Source of the DNA: Mesorhizobium comanense
GTDB taxonomy: Bacteria; Pseudomonadota; Alphaproteobacteria; Rhizobiales; Rhizobiaceae
DNA: 64,000 nucleotides
NCBI RefSeq assembly: GCF_005503535.1
Contig: NZ_SCNN01000019.1
Span: 55,365 to 119,364 of the forward strand
Direction: 5' to 3'
Under the pieces are notes generated by a model. It did not search any database. It saw only the letters and a list, made by a program, of their open reading frames with translations, and was not told the DNA's origin. The position numbers and the translations under genes were made by a program. Shown piece after piece: positions 56,342 through 63,928 of the stretch; within the stretch, counting starts at the first letter, position 1; every line of letters starts with the position of its first letter.

Positions 56342-56975
56342 CCAGCTGGCGGCATATAAGCCCTATGAACGCCAGGCCGAATTTCACGCGGCCGGCGCGG
56401 TCAACCGCGAGCGCCTGTTCATGGCCGGCAACCAGCTCGGCAAGACACGGGCCGGCGGCGCCGAATGGGCCATGCACCTGACGGGCCGTTATCCCCAGTG
56501 GTGGCAAGGCAAGGTGTTCGACACCGCGGTACGGTTGTGGGCCGCCGGGGTGACCGGCGAGGGCACGCGCGACAACCCGCAGCGCGTGCTGGTCGGCCCG
56601 CCGCAGCAGCAGTCGGCCTGGGGCACCGGCATGATCCCGGGCGACGCCATCGTCGACACGATCATGGGGCGCGGCGCGCCCGGCGCGCTGGACAGCGTCG
56701 TGGTGCGCCATGGCGGCGGCGGCGATGTCCAGTCCGGCGAGAGCGTGCTGTCGTTCAAGAGTTTCGAAAAAGGTCGCGAGAAATGGCAGGGCGAGACGCT
56801 GCACGGCGTCTGGTTCGACGAAGAGCCGCCACTGGATATCTACTCCGAGGGCCTGACGCGCACCAATGCTACGGGCGGGATCACGATCGTGACCTTTACG
56901 CCGTTGCTTGGAATGAGCGATGTGGTGATGCTGTTTCTGAGCGCGGGCGAGGTCGAGAGGATGGGGAAGGGGTAG
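56211..56975 (+). CDS. Terminase large subunit, N-terminal ATPase half (split gene)
   Basis: 254 residues of the packaging ATPase. Walker A GNQLGKT is at residues 73-79, and the Walker B VWFDEEPP with D203-E204 is near 201. TIVTFTPLLGMSD follows at 225-236. The chain then ends after SAGEVERMGKG, where an intact terminase would continue into its nuclease half. That half is found 2.96 kb downstream (59938), the two being separated by non-phage genes. The ATPase motifs are intact, but the protein cannot package DNA without the nuclease unless both halves assemble. ATG 56211 is the only start before the folded domain. Confidence 0.85.
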   Translation: MRRSAAESAPSKPSSGRSSKSPPVNAKKEYLALLAELDRRHRHNQLAAYKPYERQAEFHAAGAVNRERLFMAGNQLGKTRAGGAEWAMHLTGRYPQWWQGKVFDTAVRLWAAGVTGEGTRDNPQRVLVGPPQQQSAWGTGMIPGDAIVDTIMGRGAPGALDSVVVRHGGGGDVQSGESVLSFKSFEKGREKWQGETLHGVWFDEEPPLDIYSEGLTRTNATGGITIVTFTPLLGMSDVVMLFLSAGEVERMGKG

Positions 56976-57030
56976 GGTCGTTCGCCAGGAATGACCGGCC
57001 CACCCGGATGGTCGAGATGGGCCGGCTGGG

Positions 57031-57864
57031 TCAGGCAAGCGTCCCGGCCTTTGCCGGCAAGGACGAGTGCCAGACGGCATTGCGCGATATGAGGTTGCGC
57101 TTCAGGCAGTTCGTTGCCAATTCGGCGATCTCCGCATCACTGGAGGCCTGCGCCCATTCGACGAAGGCGTCGACAACCATCAGTCTCGCGCGGCTGGCCA
57201 ACCCTAGCCCGTAACGCCGTACCATAGGCTCGGCATGGTCCAGCATCGCTCGGATCATCCCGGACGTGTCTTCGTGCCACTCCTTGGTCAGATCGGCGAT
57301 CGTCGAAAACGGCGTGTGCGGCCTGAGCGACGCGGCGTGCCGGCGCGCGAGCTTCAATTGCCAGTCCTTTGCAAAGCGCACGAACTGGATGGCGCCCATC
57401 CGCACGCCGTGATCTTCGTCATCGAGGGCAAACAGGGCCTCCGCCAGGTAACGGCCGTGATCACGCGTGCTGCATCGCAGAATGGACTCCACGGCATCGA
57501 AGCGCGTTTGTGGATTTTTGTGTCGCAACAGCGCCGCCAAATCGCCCACCATCGCGCTGATGTTCTGGTTTTGAAACGTAGCGAGAAACGCGCCCGTCGA
57601 TTGCGTCCGGGGATCGGCGGATGTCAGCAGTTGACGAAGGGCTTCCAGTGGAACCGTCCTGCCGAGCTCGACGAGAAAGTCGTTGGCCAACGAGCCGTCA
57701 TCATTACCGGATCGCGACAGCAGCCTCTGCAACATCTCCTGGCCAGTCATGCCGGTTTTTGGTTTGTGGAGCGGCACCAGAATCTTGCCGCCTTCGCTGA
57801 AGAAAATATGACCGGTTTCGCTGTCCTCCTCGGACAGGCGCATCGCCTTGAATAAATCTGTCAT
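57031..57864 (-). CDS. HEAT-like repeat protein of unknown function
   Basis: 277 residues from ATG 57864. The middle and C-terminal parts show repeating helical pairs (ALRQLLTSADPRTQSTGAFLATF, GDLAALLRHKNPQTRFDAVESIL, LAEALFALDDEDHGVRMGAIQFV), a pattern like HEAT or armadillo repeats, suggesting a protein-binding scaffold. No signal or membrane segment is present. It is one of three non-phage genes lying inside the split terminase gene. Function unknown. Confidence 0.68.
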   Translation of the reverse strand: MTDLFKAMRLSEEDSETGHIFFSEGGKILVPLHKPKTGMTGQEMLQRLLSRSGNDDGSLANDFLVELGRTVPLEALRQLLTSADPRTQSTGAFLATFQNQNISAMVGDLAALLRHKNPQTRFDAVESILRCSTRDHGRYLAEALFALDDEDHGVRMGAIQFVRFAKDWQLKLARRHAASLRPHTPFSTIADLTKEWHEDTSGMIRAMLDHAEPMVRRYGLGLASRARLMVVDAFVEWAQASSDAEIAELATNCLKRNLISRNAVWHSSLPAKAGTLA

Positions 57865-58002
57865 GGCAAAGGGTGGCTTTCCCACCCGCGTAGAGTAACG
57901 GCCGTGCGCAATGCGCGTGGGCCAACAAGCATCGGTTTGTTTGATGCGGGGCGTTACCTAGCGCAGGAGTGCGCGGATGAAAAGAGGGGAACTGCGCGAC
58001 GC

Positions 58003-58461
58003 TCATTCCTCCCGCGCCACCATCCCATCGAGGTTCTCGTTCAGCCGCCTGAGCAGACCGACAAGCATCTGAACCTCGTCTTCGCTGAAGCCGGCGAGAG
58101 CATGCTGATTGCCTTCGTCCAGGGCAGCACGGGTCGCGGGCAGTTTTTCCAGCGCCGCTTCGGTAAGCGAGATCAGCTGAGCGCGACCGTCATCCGGATC
58201 GGGCGCACGGCGCACCAGCCCGTCGCGTTCCATGCGCGACAGCATCTGCGCCATGGAGGGCTGCTCGGTCTTGGCCTGGCGCGCGAGGTCCTTTTGCGAC
58301 ATCGCCCCGCCATGGCGCAGCAGATAGACCACCGGCAGCTGGCCGATGGAGAAACCGAACGGCTTGACGCGCCGCTCGCCGAGGCGGGCGAAGCTGCGCG
58401 AGGCCATGTTGATGAGGGGCGCGGGGTTCGAAAACAGATTCCAGTCGATCATGGGTTGCAT
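58003..58461 (-). CDS. MarR-family regulator
   Basis: 152 residues. The winged helix is clear: GGAMSQKDLARQAKTEQPSMAQMLSRMERDGLVRRAPDPDDGRAQLISLT, flanked by dimerisation helices. It is divergent from a TetX-like monooxygenase gene. Two TAGG..CCTA palindromes with 21-base centre spacing lie in the intergenic region, one overlapping this start codon. That arrangement indicates autorepression and control of the monooxygenase. The inducer is unknown. ATG 58452 is an alternative start. Confidence 0.9.
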   Translation of the reverse strand: MQPMIDWNLFSNPAPLINMASRSFARLGERRVKPFGFSIGQLPVVYLLRHGGAMSQKDLARQAKTEQPSMAQMLSRMERDGLVRRAPDPDDGRAQLISLTEAALEKLPATRAALDEGNQHALAGFSEDEVQMLVGLLRRLNENLDGMVAREE

Positions 58462-58494
58462 AGGTACCTATGGATATTATATAGGCTCCTATAT
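58459..58494. promoter_or_regulatory. Paired MarR operators between regulator and monooxygenase
   Basis: CATAGGTACCTATG (58459-58472), a perfect 14-base palindrome, and ATATAGG-CT-CCTATAT (58479-58494). Centres are 21 bases apart, i.e. on the same helix face. Confidence 0.78.
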
Positions 58495-58517
58495 AAATCA
58501 ATGCGAGACCTCTGTCC

Positions 58518-59681
58518 ATGACCGAAAGAACCCCACGCATCGCCATCATCGGCGCCGGCCCGGCCGGGCTGACGCTGGCGCGCATCCTGCACATCAACGG
58601 CATCGCCGCCACCGTCTTCGAGCGCGAGGAGCATGCGCTTTCCCGCCCGCAGGGCGGCACGCTCGACCTGCATGCCGAATCCGGCCAGCTCGCCTTGCGG
58701 CGGGCCGGGCTGGAACGGGAATTCCTGCGCATCGCGCGCTATGAGGACCAGGGCAGCCGGCTCTACGACAAGGACGGCCAACTGATCATGGCCGATGACG
58801 ACGACAGCGGCGACCGGCCGGAAGCCAACCGCTCGGCGCTGCGCGAAATCCTGCTGGCGTCGCTGCCGGATGGCACGGTGCAATGGGGCAGGGAGCTGCG
58901 CGAGGTTTATGCGCGCCCCGACGGCGCCTACGACCTGGCCTTCGGCGTCGACCTGCTCGGGCCGTTCGATCTGGTCGTTGGCGCCGACGGCGCCTGGTCG
59001 CGGGTGCGCCCGTTGGTCTCGCGCTACCGGCCGCAATATTCAGGCCTCACCTTCATCGAGTTCGGCATCGACGATGTCGACGCCCGCCACCCGGCGATTT
59101 CTGCGCTGGTCGGGCGCGGCAAGATCGGCGCCGAGGGCGATGGCAGAAGCATGATCGTGCAGCGCAACGCCAATGCGCATCTGCGCGGCTATGCGATCTT
59201 CCGCGTGCCGGCCGACTGGGCGGAGAGGACGTTCGATTTCTCAGCGCCGGCGGCGGCGCGGGCGCGGCTGATGGCCGAGTTTGACGGCTGGGCGCCGGCG
59301 CTTCTGGCGCTGATCGCGGCCAGCAATGACCATATCGTGGCGCGCGCCATCCATGCGCTGCCGGTCGGCCATCACTGGCAAAACCGCGTCGGCGTGACGC
59401 TGCTGGGCGATGCCGCCCATGTCATGTCGCCGTTCGGCGGCGAGGGCGTCAATGCCGCCATGCTCGACGCCGCCGAGCTTGCGCGCCATCTGGTCGAGGC
59501 CAGCGACTGGAAAGAGGCCGTGAAGCTCTACGAACAGGAGATGTTCGACCGCGTGGTGGAACCCGCCACGCACGCCGCGGAAGCGGCCGCGACCGAGCTG
59601 TCGCATATTGGGCCCGAACTGACGCTGGAGCATGTGCGCCGGCATGCCGAAATGCGGGCCGAGATGGCGGCGGCCGGGTGA
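58518..59681 (+). CDS. TetX-like FAD-dependent monooxygenase
   Basis: 387-residue class A flavoprotein monooxygenase: IAIIGAGPAGLTLARIL at residues 8-24, the TetX-type GGTLDLHAESGQLALRRAGLE near 46, PEANRSALREILLASLPDGTVQW near 100, the second FAD motif TLLGDAAHVMSPFGGEGVNAAMLDA near 295. It resembles TetX and related antibiotic or aromatic hydroxylases in layout, but substrate specificity cannot be read from sequence. It is divergent from a MarR regulator with paired operators. The module sits inside a phage terminase gene. Confidence 0.9.
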   Translation: MTERTPRIAIIGAGPAGLTLARILHINGIAATVFEREEHALSRPQGGTLDLHAESGQLALRRAGLEREFLRIARYEDQGSRLYDKDGQLIMADDDDSGDRPEANRSALREILLASLPDGTVQWGRELREVYARPDGAYDLAFGVDLLGPFDLVVGADGAWSRVRPLVSRYRPQYSGLTFIEFGIDDVDARHPAISALVGRGKIGAEGDGRSMIVQRNANAHLRGYAIFRVPADWAERTFDFSAPAAARARLMAEFDGWAPALLALIAASNDHIVARAIHALPVGHHWQNRVGVTLLGDAAHVMSPFGGEGVNAAMLDAAELARHLVEASDWKEAVKLYEQEMFDRVVEPATHAAEAAATELSHIGPELTLEHVRRHAEMRAEMAAAG

Positions 59682-59705
59682 GGCGGCTGCAAGACCGGCG
59701 CTCTC

Positions 59706-59854
59706 CCTTCTCCCCTTGTGGGAGAAGGTGGCCTCGCGAAGCGAGGTCGGATGAGGGGTGCTCCAGTTTGGCGGCAACGCCTCACTCCGCTGGAACACCC
59801 CTCAACCGTCTCGGCGCAGCGCGCCGATCCACCTTCTCCCACAAGGGGAGAAGG
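59706..59854. repeat. Family A dispersed palindromic repeat, copy 6
   Basis: CCTCGCGAAGCGAGG inner hairpin on the left, GCGCAGCGCGC type on the right. It lies at the end of the foreign segment, just before the terminase nuclease half. Confidence 0.85.
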
Positions 59855-59937
59855 GGGAGCTGCCGCATGCCCGCCTGAAAATCTTGTCTTAACAAGCGGG
59901 TGCGATCGACACCTCGCAATCTGATTCAGGCCCCGCC

Positions 59938-60696
59938 ATGTCTCGCCACGTCACTTTCATGACCATCGACGATGCCGCGCATTATTCGCCCGCAGAACGC
60001 GCGGCGATTGTGGCGGCCTATCCCGCGCATGAGCGCGAGGCCCGTGCCAAGGGCATTCCGGTGCTGGGCTCGGGCCGCATCTTTCCGGTGGCCGAGGAAC
60101 TGATCGCCTGCGAGCCGTTCCGGCTGCCGCGCTACTGGCCGAGGCTCGGCGCGCTCGATTTCGGCTGGGACCATCCTTCCGCCGCGGTGGAGCTCGCCTG
60201 GGACACGGAAGCCGATGTCGTCTACGTCACAAAAGCCGTCAGGGCCTCGCAGCAGACGCCGGCGATGCAGGCGCTGACCCTGAAGCCCTGGGGCGACTGG
60301 CTGCCCTTCGCCTGGCCGCGCGACGGCCGCCGCGAAACACTGGAAGGCGCGGGCACCGCGCTGTCCCGGCAATATGCCGCCCATGGGCTCAACATGCTGC
60401 CGCGCCACGCGCAGTTTCCCGACGGCTCGGTCTCGGTCGAGGCCGGGCTGATGGAGATGCTCGACCGCATGCAATCCGGCCGCTTCAAGGTGTTTTCCAT
60501 GCTTGGCGACTGGTTCGAGGAATACAGGTTGTTCCACCGAAAGGACGGCCAGGTGGTGAAGCTGCGCGACGATTTGATGGCCGCGACGCGCTATGGCGTG
60601 ATGATGCTGCGCGAAGCGTTGGTCGATCCGGCGGAGTTCAAGGCCGGACCCCGGCGGCCGGCGGCGCAGAGCGACCCGCTGGCGGCGTTTCGATAA
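59938..60696 (+). CDS. Terminase large subunit, C-terminal nuclease half (split gene)
   Basis: 252 residues. It opens MSRHVTFMTIDDAAHYSPAERAAIVAAYP, the usual linker after the ATPase domain, then GIPVLGSGRIFPVAEE. The RNase-H-like nuclease carries its first catalytic Asp in LGALDFGWDHP (D74), and later acidic residues are present (DLMAATRYG). An ATG with no strong ribosome site now starts it. The missing upstream half is at 56211. Its last codons (QSDPLAAFR and stop) are duplicated at 63784. Confidence 0.85.
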   Translation: MSRHVTFMTIDDAAHYSPAERAAIVAAYPAHEREARAKGIPVLGSGRIFPVAEELIACEPFRLPRYWPRLGALDFGWDHPSAAVELAWDTEADVVYVTKAVRASQQTPAMQALTLKPWGDWLPFAWPRDGRRETLEGAGTALSRQYAAHGLNMLPRHAQFPDGSVSVEAGLMEMLDRMQSGRFKVFSMLGDWFEEYRLFHRKDGQVVKLRDDLMAATRYGVMMLREALVDPAEFKAGPRRPAAQSDPLAAFR

Positions 60697-60810
60697 GGCC
60701 GGTCAAGAGGTCGGCGGCCGCCCTTCACTCACATTCGTCATCCCGGGGCTTGACCCGGAGATCCATGCCGCGACCTCGGCCGAGCACCGCGGCACATCAA
60801 GATTTCACGC
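60666..60810. repeat. 145-bp direct repeat, left copy (terminase end plus spacer)
   Basis: It matches 63784-63928 without gaps and with five mismatches. It begins in the last 10 codons of the terminase half and continues through a spacer containing an alphaproteobacterial dispersed motif (CATCCCGGGGCTTGACCCGG). Weaker homology runs on beyond both copies. Confidence 0.88.
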
Positions 60811-61067
60811 CCTTACGATGCCCTTGAGCGCGGCATTGATCCCATAGCCGGCGTAGGTCGCTTCGCGCCTTGCTCCGTCAGGGAGCCCCGAACGGCTAGA
60901 CGCCGGGCCACCTTGCGCCTCTAGCCCGCAGCTCCGGCGGGCGCGCCCGATCTCTCCAGACCCTTCGATCCAAACCCGCGACGCGGCAGCGCGCGTGCGA
61001 TCCGGCCATGCCGCGATCGCCGCTGCCGCGCGCCCTTCGTCCAGAGCCAGCCGGCAGGAGACAGCCA
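60811..61067. other. Spacer before the toxin-fusion gene
   Basis: Together with the repeat this is a 371-base gene-free stretch (60697-61067). Bases 60811-60880 still resemble 63929-64000 (TTGCTCC, TCAGGGA). No gene is supported here. An open minus-strand frame in it has no family resemblance. Confidence 0.5.
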
Positions 61068-63176
61068 ATGGTCCACGTCATTCCTCTCTCCGTCGGCCAG
61101 CGGCGGCGCGATGCCGGCAATCCGGTGCCAGGTCCGGACTCGCCGCCGCCCGGCGAGGCGGTCCAGCCACTCGACGACGAGTGGCAGGCGCTTGCCGGGC
61201 ATTATGAATTGCGCCAGGCGCAGCAGCAGGCCTTCGACACCGAGATCGCAGCGCGCCGGCTGAATGGCCAGCTCGCGCAGGCCGAGGCCGACGCCGTGGC
61301 CAACGCGGCGGCCGACGGCGCTGGCCTGCACGACGCCATGTACGGGCAGGTCGATCCACGCACCGGCCAGGTGGTGAAGACCGGCCTGTTCGACACGCTG
61401 TTCGACGATTTCGTCAAACAGGCGCCGGCCGAACTGCGCCCCGGCCTTGCCAGCCGCAAGCCCGCGCTGCGCGAAGCAGGCTCGATACGCATGGCGCAGC
61501 AGCAAAATCAGCGGCGCCGCGATTACGAGCAGGTCGAGGTCGGCAAGGTGCTGAAGACCGGCGCCATCGCCATCGGCGATGCCGATCCGCATGATCACGT
61601 GACCTTCGAAGCGGCCAGGCAGGAGGGCCTCGACCTCATCGACAGGATGGGGGTCGATCCCGGCATCCGGCAGCAGATGGCGAAGGAGTGGTTTGGCACC
61701 GCCGCCAAGGCGCGCTTCGAGGCGCTGATCGCCAGGGATCCGCAGCGGGCGCTCGATATGCTGGGTGCCGGACCGGCGGTCGGAGATCCCGGAACCGAGC
61801 CGCTTGCCGATTTATTGCCCGACGATGTTCGTCGGCTACTTGGCCAGGCGCGCGCCGCGGCCGCGGCCAGGCTGATCGAAGCGCGCGTCAATATCGATCT
61901 CGCGGATCAGAACGCTCCGGATGCCGTCGCCGACGCTGGAAATTATTCCGGCACAATGCCGAGCCCTGCCGACTTCACTGCCGTATATGGCGCTGAGGAG
62001 GGCGGCAAGCGCTACCAGGAATTCAGCCGGAAGATCGATGTAGGTCGTCAAGCTTTCGCGATGCGTACCATGCCGAACCAGGCAATCCACGCTTCGCTAC
62101 GCGATGCCGAGCCTGGACCGGGGAGTTCCGATGAAGATCTGGCGCGGTATCAGCTCGTGGCGGTGGCTGCGCTGAGGGCTCTTAGTCTGAGGCGGGCAGA
62201 CCCAGGGGGCTACGTTCGTGCGGTTTTTCCCGAGATCGATGTCGCTTGGAGCGAGGTCGACAAGTTGGGGGTCAACGATCGGGAGGCATACAGCCGGGCG
62301 ATCGCCCTTTCGGTTGCGGCGCAACGGCAATTGGGTATCCAAAATCCCCAACCTCTACCGAAGGCCGTGGTCCGAAGCATAGCCGAGCGTTTTGGCGAGA
62401 AAAATATACCGCGGGCTGACAGGAACACTGTCCCAGTTGACCTTTCGGCAGGGCCGACCTCCAGCGATAGGGGGGAGGACGATCTATATCCACAGCCAAG
62501 CCAAGCCGAACCTTATCGGCCAGTAGAAATTGATCCAATCACCACTGCGGCGACAGGGGACCGATCGCCTGCATCGACGGCTCCTGCCGAGCCCAAGTCC
62601 GCGTTTCGACAGACCGCGGAGGACTTTGGCGACTATCTCAGTGAGGGCTTCGAAGCTCTGGGCCGAGCCCCGCACGATATAGGATTGGCTCTCCGAGAGC
62701 TGCGAGATTCCCCTGGGTACTTTCTGGAGCAACTGCCGGTCACTCCTGGCTCGAGGGCGATTGGCGGAGGTGCCGACCAACTTCGGTGGTTAGGAGCTGC
62801 CTTTTTTAAGGGTGGGCGAATTGCCGATGAATTAATAGAACCAACGCTAAAGGCTTTCTCTAGAAATTATAAGAAAACTTTCTTTGACAATTATCCGGAA
62901 TTGGTTGGATTAGTATTTATTCATCACCGAATTGAGCAACAAGTTCTCAGAAAATACATTGGAGTTATTAGTGAAGAGATGATGCACTCTCTTGAAAATC
63001 TAAGAGGGATACCAAGGGAGTTGAATTCCGTCCTCCATCTAAGTACGATCCGACGCGAGTGGAATGCGTTCTATCGGCAAAACCCGACGGCTACGCTGCA
63101 GAAGTTGTTGGAAAAAGCTGAAGAAATAGACCGAAAATATGGCCATCTTTTTAATCCTCCGATAGGTAAAAAATGA
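61068..63176 (+). CDS. Phage-structural-type protein fused to a C-terminal HNH-like toxin module
   Basis: 702 residues. Residues 1-420 are hydrophilic, Ala/Gln-rich and helical (WQALAGHYELRQAQQQAFDTE, RTGQVVKTGLFDTLFDDFVKQAP, DPQRALDMLGAG), like the ejection or internal-virion proteins encoded near phage structural genes. Residues 470-560 are a Pro/Ser-rich linker. Residues 600-702 look like a polymorphic-toxin nuclease: FIHHRIEQ (H619-H620), HSLENLRGIP (N644) and LHLSTIRREWNAFY (H657), the order expected of HNH enzymes. DNA coding for residues from about 590 on is AT-rich. AGGAG lies seven bases before ATG 61068. Its stop overlaps the next start (ATGA). Confidence 0.75.
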   Translation: MVHVIPLSVGQRRRDAGNPVPGPDSPPPGEAVQPLDDEWQALAGHYELRQAQQQAFDTEIAARRLNGQLAQAEADAVANAAADGAGLHDAMYGQVDPRTGQVVKTGLFDTLFDDFVKQAPAELRPGLASRKPALREAGSIRMAQQQNQRRRDYEQVEVGKVLKTGAIAIGDADPHDHVTFEAARQEGLDLIDRMGVDPGIRQQMAKEWFGTAAKARFEALIARDPQRALDMLGAGPAVGDPGTEPLADLLPDDVRRLLGQARAAAAARLIEARVNIDLADQNAPDAVADAGNYSGTMPSPADFTAVYGAEEGGKRYQEFSRKIDVGRQAFAMRTMPNQAIHASLRDAEPGPGSSDEDLARYQLVAVAALRALSLRRADPGGYVRAVFPEIDVAWSEVDKLGVNDREAYSRAIALSVAAQRQLGIQNPQPLPKAVVRSIAERFGEKNIPRADRNTVPVDLSAGPTSSDRGEDDLYPQPSQAEPYRPVEIDPITTAATGDRSPASTAPAEPKSAFRQTAEDFGDYLSEGFEALGRAPHDIGLALRELRDSPGYFLEQLPVTPGSRAIGGGADQLRWLGAAFFKGGRIADELIEPTLKAFSRNYKKTFFDNYPELVGLVFIHHRIEQQVLRKYIGVISEEMMHSLENLRGIPRELNSVLHLSTIRREWNAFYRQNPTATLQKLLEKAEEIDRKYGHLFNPPIGKK

Positions 63177-63601
63177 AATTTTTCTATTTGGAACCAGAAG
63201 TTTCAGGCAGCATCGGCGACAATAGCGTTATGGATTCAAATGTTCATCCCCCTCTGGTAACGCGCCTAAATTATGAGTTCGATGGTTGGATGGGGGATGT
63301 GATGGTGGAGTCATTCCCATGTTACCTGGTCACGGAGGAAGCTAAGGGAAAAATTCTGAATGAGGGTTTTTCGGGAGTGGCGTTCGACAAAGTCGAGGTG
63401 ACCACATCCGAATTGTTCGACGAGATGCAGCCGGATCAGAAACTTCCCCCATTCGCATGGCTTAGGGTGAATGGAAGGGCGGGGCAAGACGACTTTGGAA
63501 TAGCCAACGACTACAGGCTTGTTGTATCGGACCGTGTGCTGAATGCTCTTAAGCCATTGGGCATCTCCAATGCCCTGATCGAACCTTTTGAAACGTCGTA
63601 A
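63173..63601 (+). CDS. Probable immunity protein for the upstream toxin
   Basis: 142 residues, no signal or membrane segment. LPPFAWLRVNGRAGQDDFGIANDYRLVVSDRVLNALKPLGI (in parts, near residues 97-135) resembles Imm11/Imm43-type immunity proteins of polymorphic toxins. The ATG overlaps the toxin stop by four bases, ensuring coupled synthesis, and base composition is similarly AT-rich. The family call is from memory of the pattern and not verified. The positional evidence for immunity is stronger than the sequence evidence. Confidence 0.72.
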   Translation: MKFFYLEPEVSGSIGDNSVMDSNVHPPLVTRLNYEFDGWMGDVMVESFPCYLVTEEAKGKILNEGFSGVAFDKVEVTTSELFDEMQPDQKLPPFAWLRVNGRAGQDDFGIANDYRLVVSDRVLNALKPLGISNALIEPFETS

Positions 63602-63671
63602 CAGGCTTTCACATCAAGACCGGGCTTATAGAGAGCAAACGCTCTTGTTTTAGTTTGAAGGCTCGGTCACA

Positions 63672-63812
63672 GCGCTGTCCCTGCAACGCGGGCCATGGGC
63701 TCAATATGCTGCCGCGCCACACGCATTGATGTCGCGCGAGGTGACGATCGATCCGGCGGAGTTCGCAAGTGTTCGCGACTGAAGCAGAGCGACCCGCTGG
63801 CGGCGTTTCGGT
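63672..63812 (+). pseudogene. Relic of the terminase nuclease half
   Basis: Pieces matching 60361-60415 (GGGCTCAATATGCTGCCGCG) and 60620-60696 (GATCCGGCGGAGTTC, then the end codons and stop) are joined with the middle missing. It cannot encode a working protein. Confidence 0.75.
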
Positions 63813-63928
63813 AAGGCCGGTCAAGAGGTCGGCGGCCGCCCTTCACTCACATTCGTCATCCCTGGGCTTGACCCGGGGATCCATGCCGCGACGTCGGCCG
63901 AGGACCGCGGCACATCAAGATTTCACGC
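63784..63928. repeat. 145-bp direct repeat, right copy
   Basis: Counterpart of 60666-60810 (140 of 145 identical). The similarity continues to the window edge at 64000, so further cassettes may follow. In 63602-63671 nothing is recognised. Confidence 0.88.

Noticed and set aside
56975..59938. Insertion-sequence explanation for the split terminase
   Set aside because: No transposase, terminal inverted repeats or target-site duplication were found at the edges, so the segment is not called an IS or transposon.
61008..61067. Longer start (ATG 61008) for the toxin-fusion gene
   Set aside because: The ATG at 61068 has AGGAG at proper spacing. The extra 20 residues are low-complexity Arg/Pro and have no ribosome site.
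60805..61068. 87-residue minus-strand open frame in the spacer before the toxin fusion
   Set aside because: No ribosome site, no domain, and it lies partly in repeated spacer sequence.
61068..63176. Interpretation of the 702-residue protein as a phage lysin or tail protein
   Set aside because: No glycosidase, peptidase or tail-fibre motif is visible. The C-terminal composition shift and overlapping small gene fit a toxin-immunity pair better.
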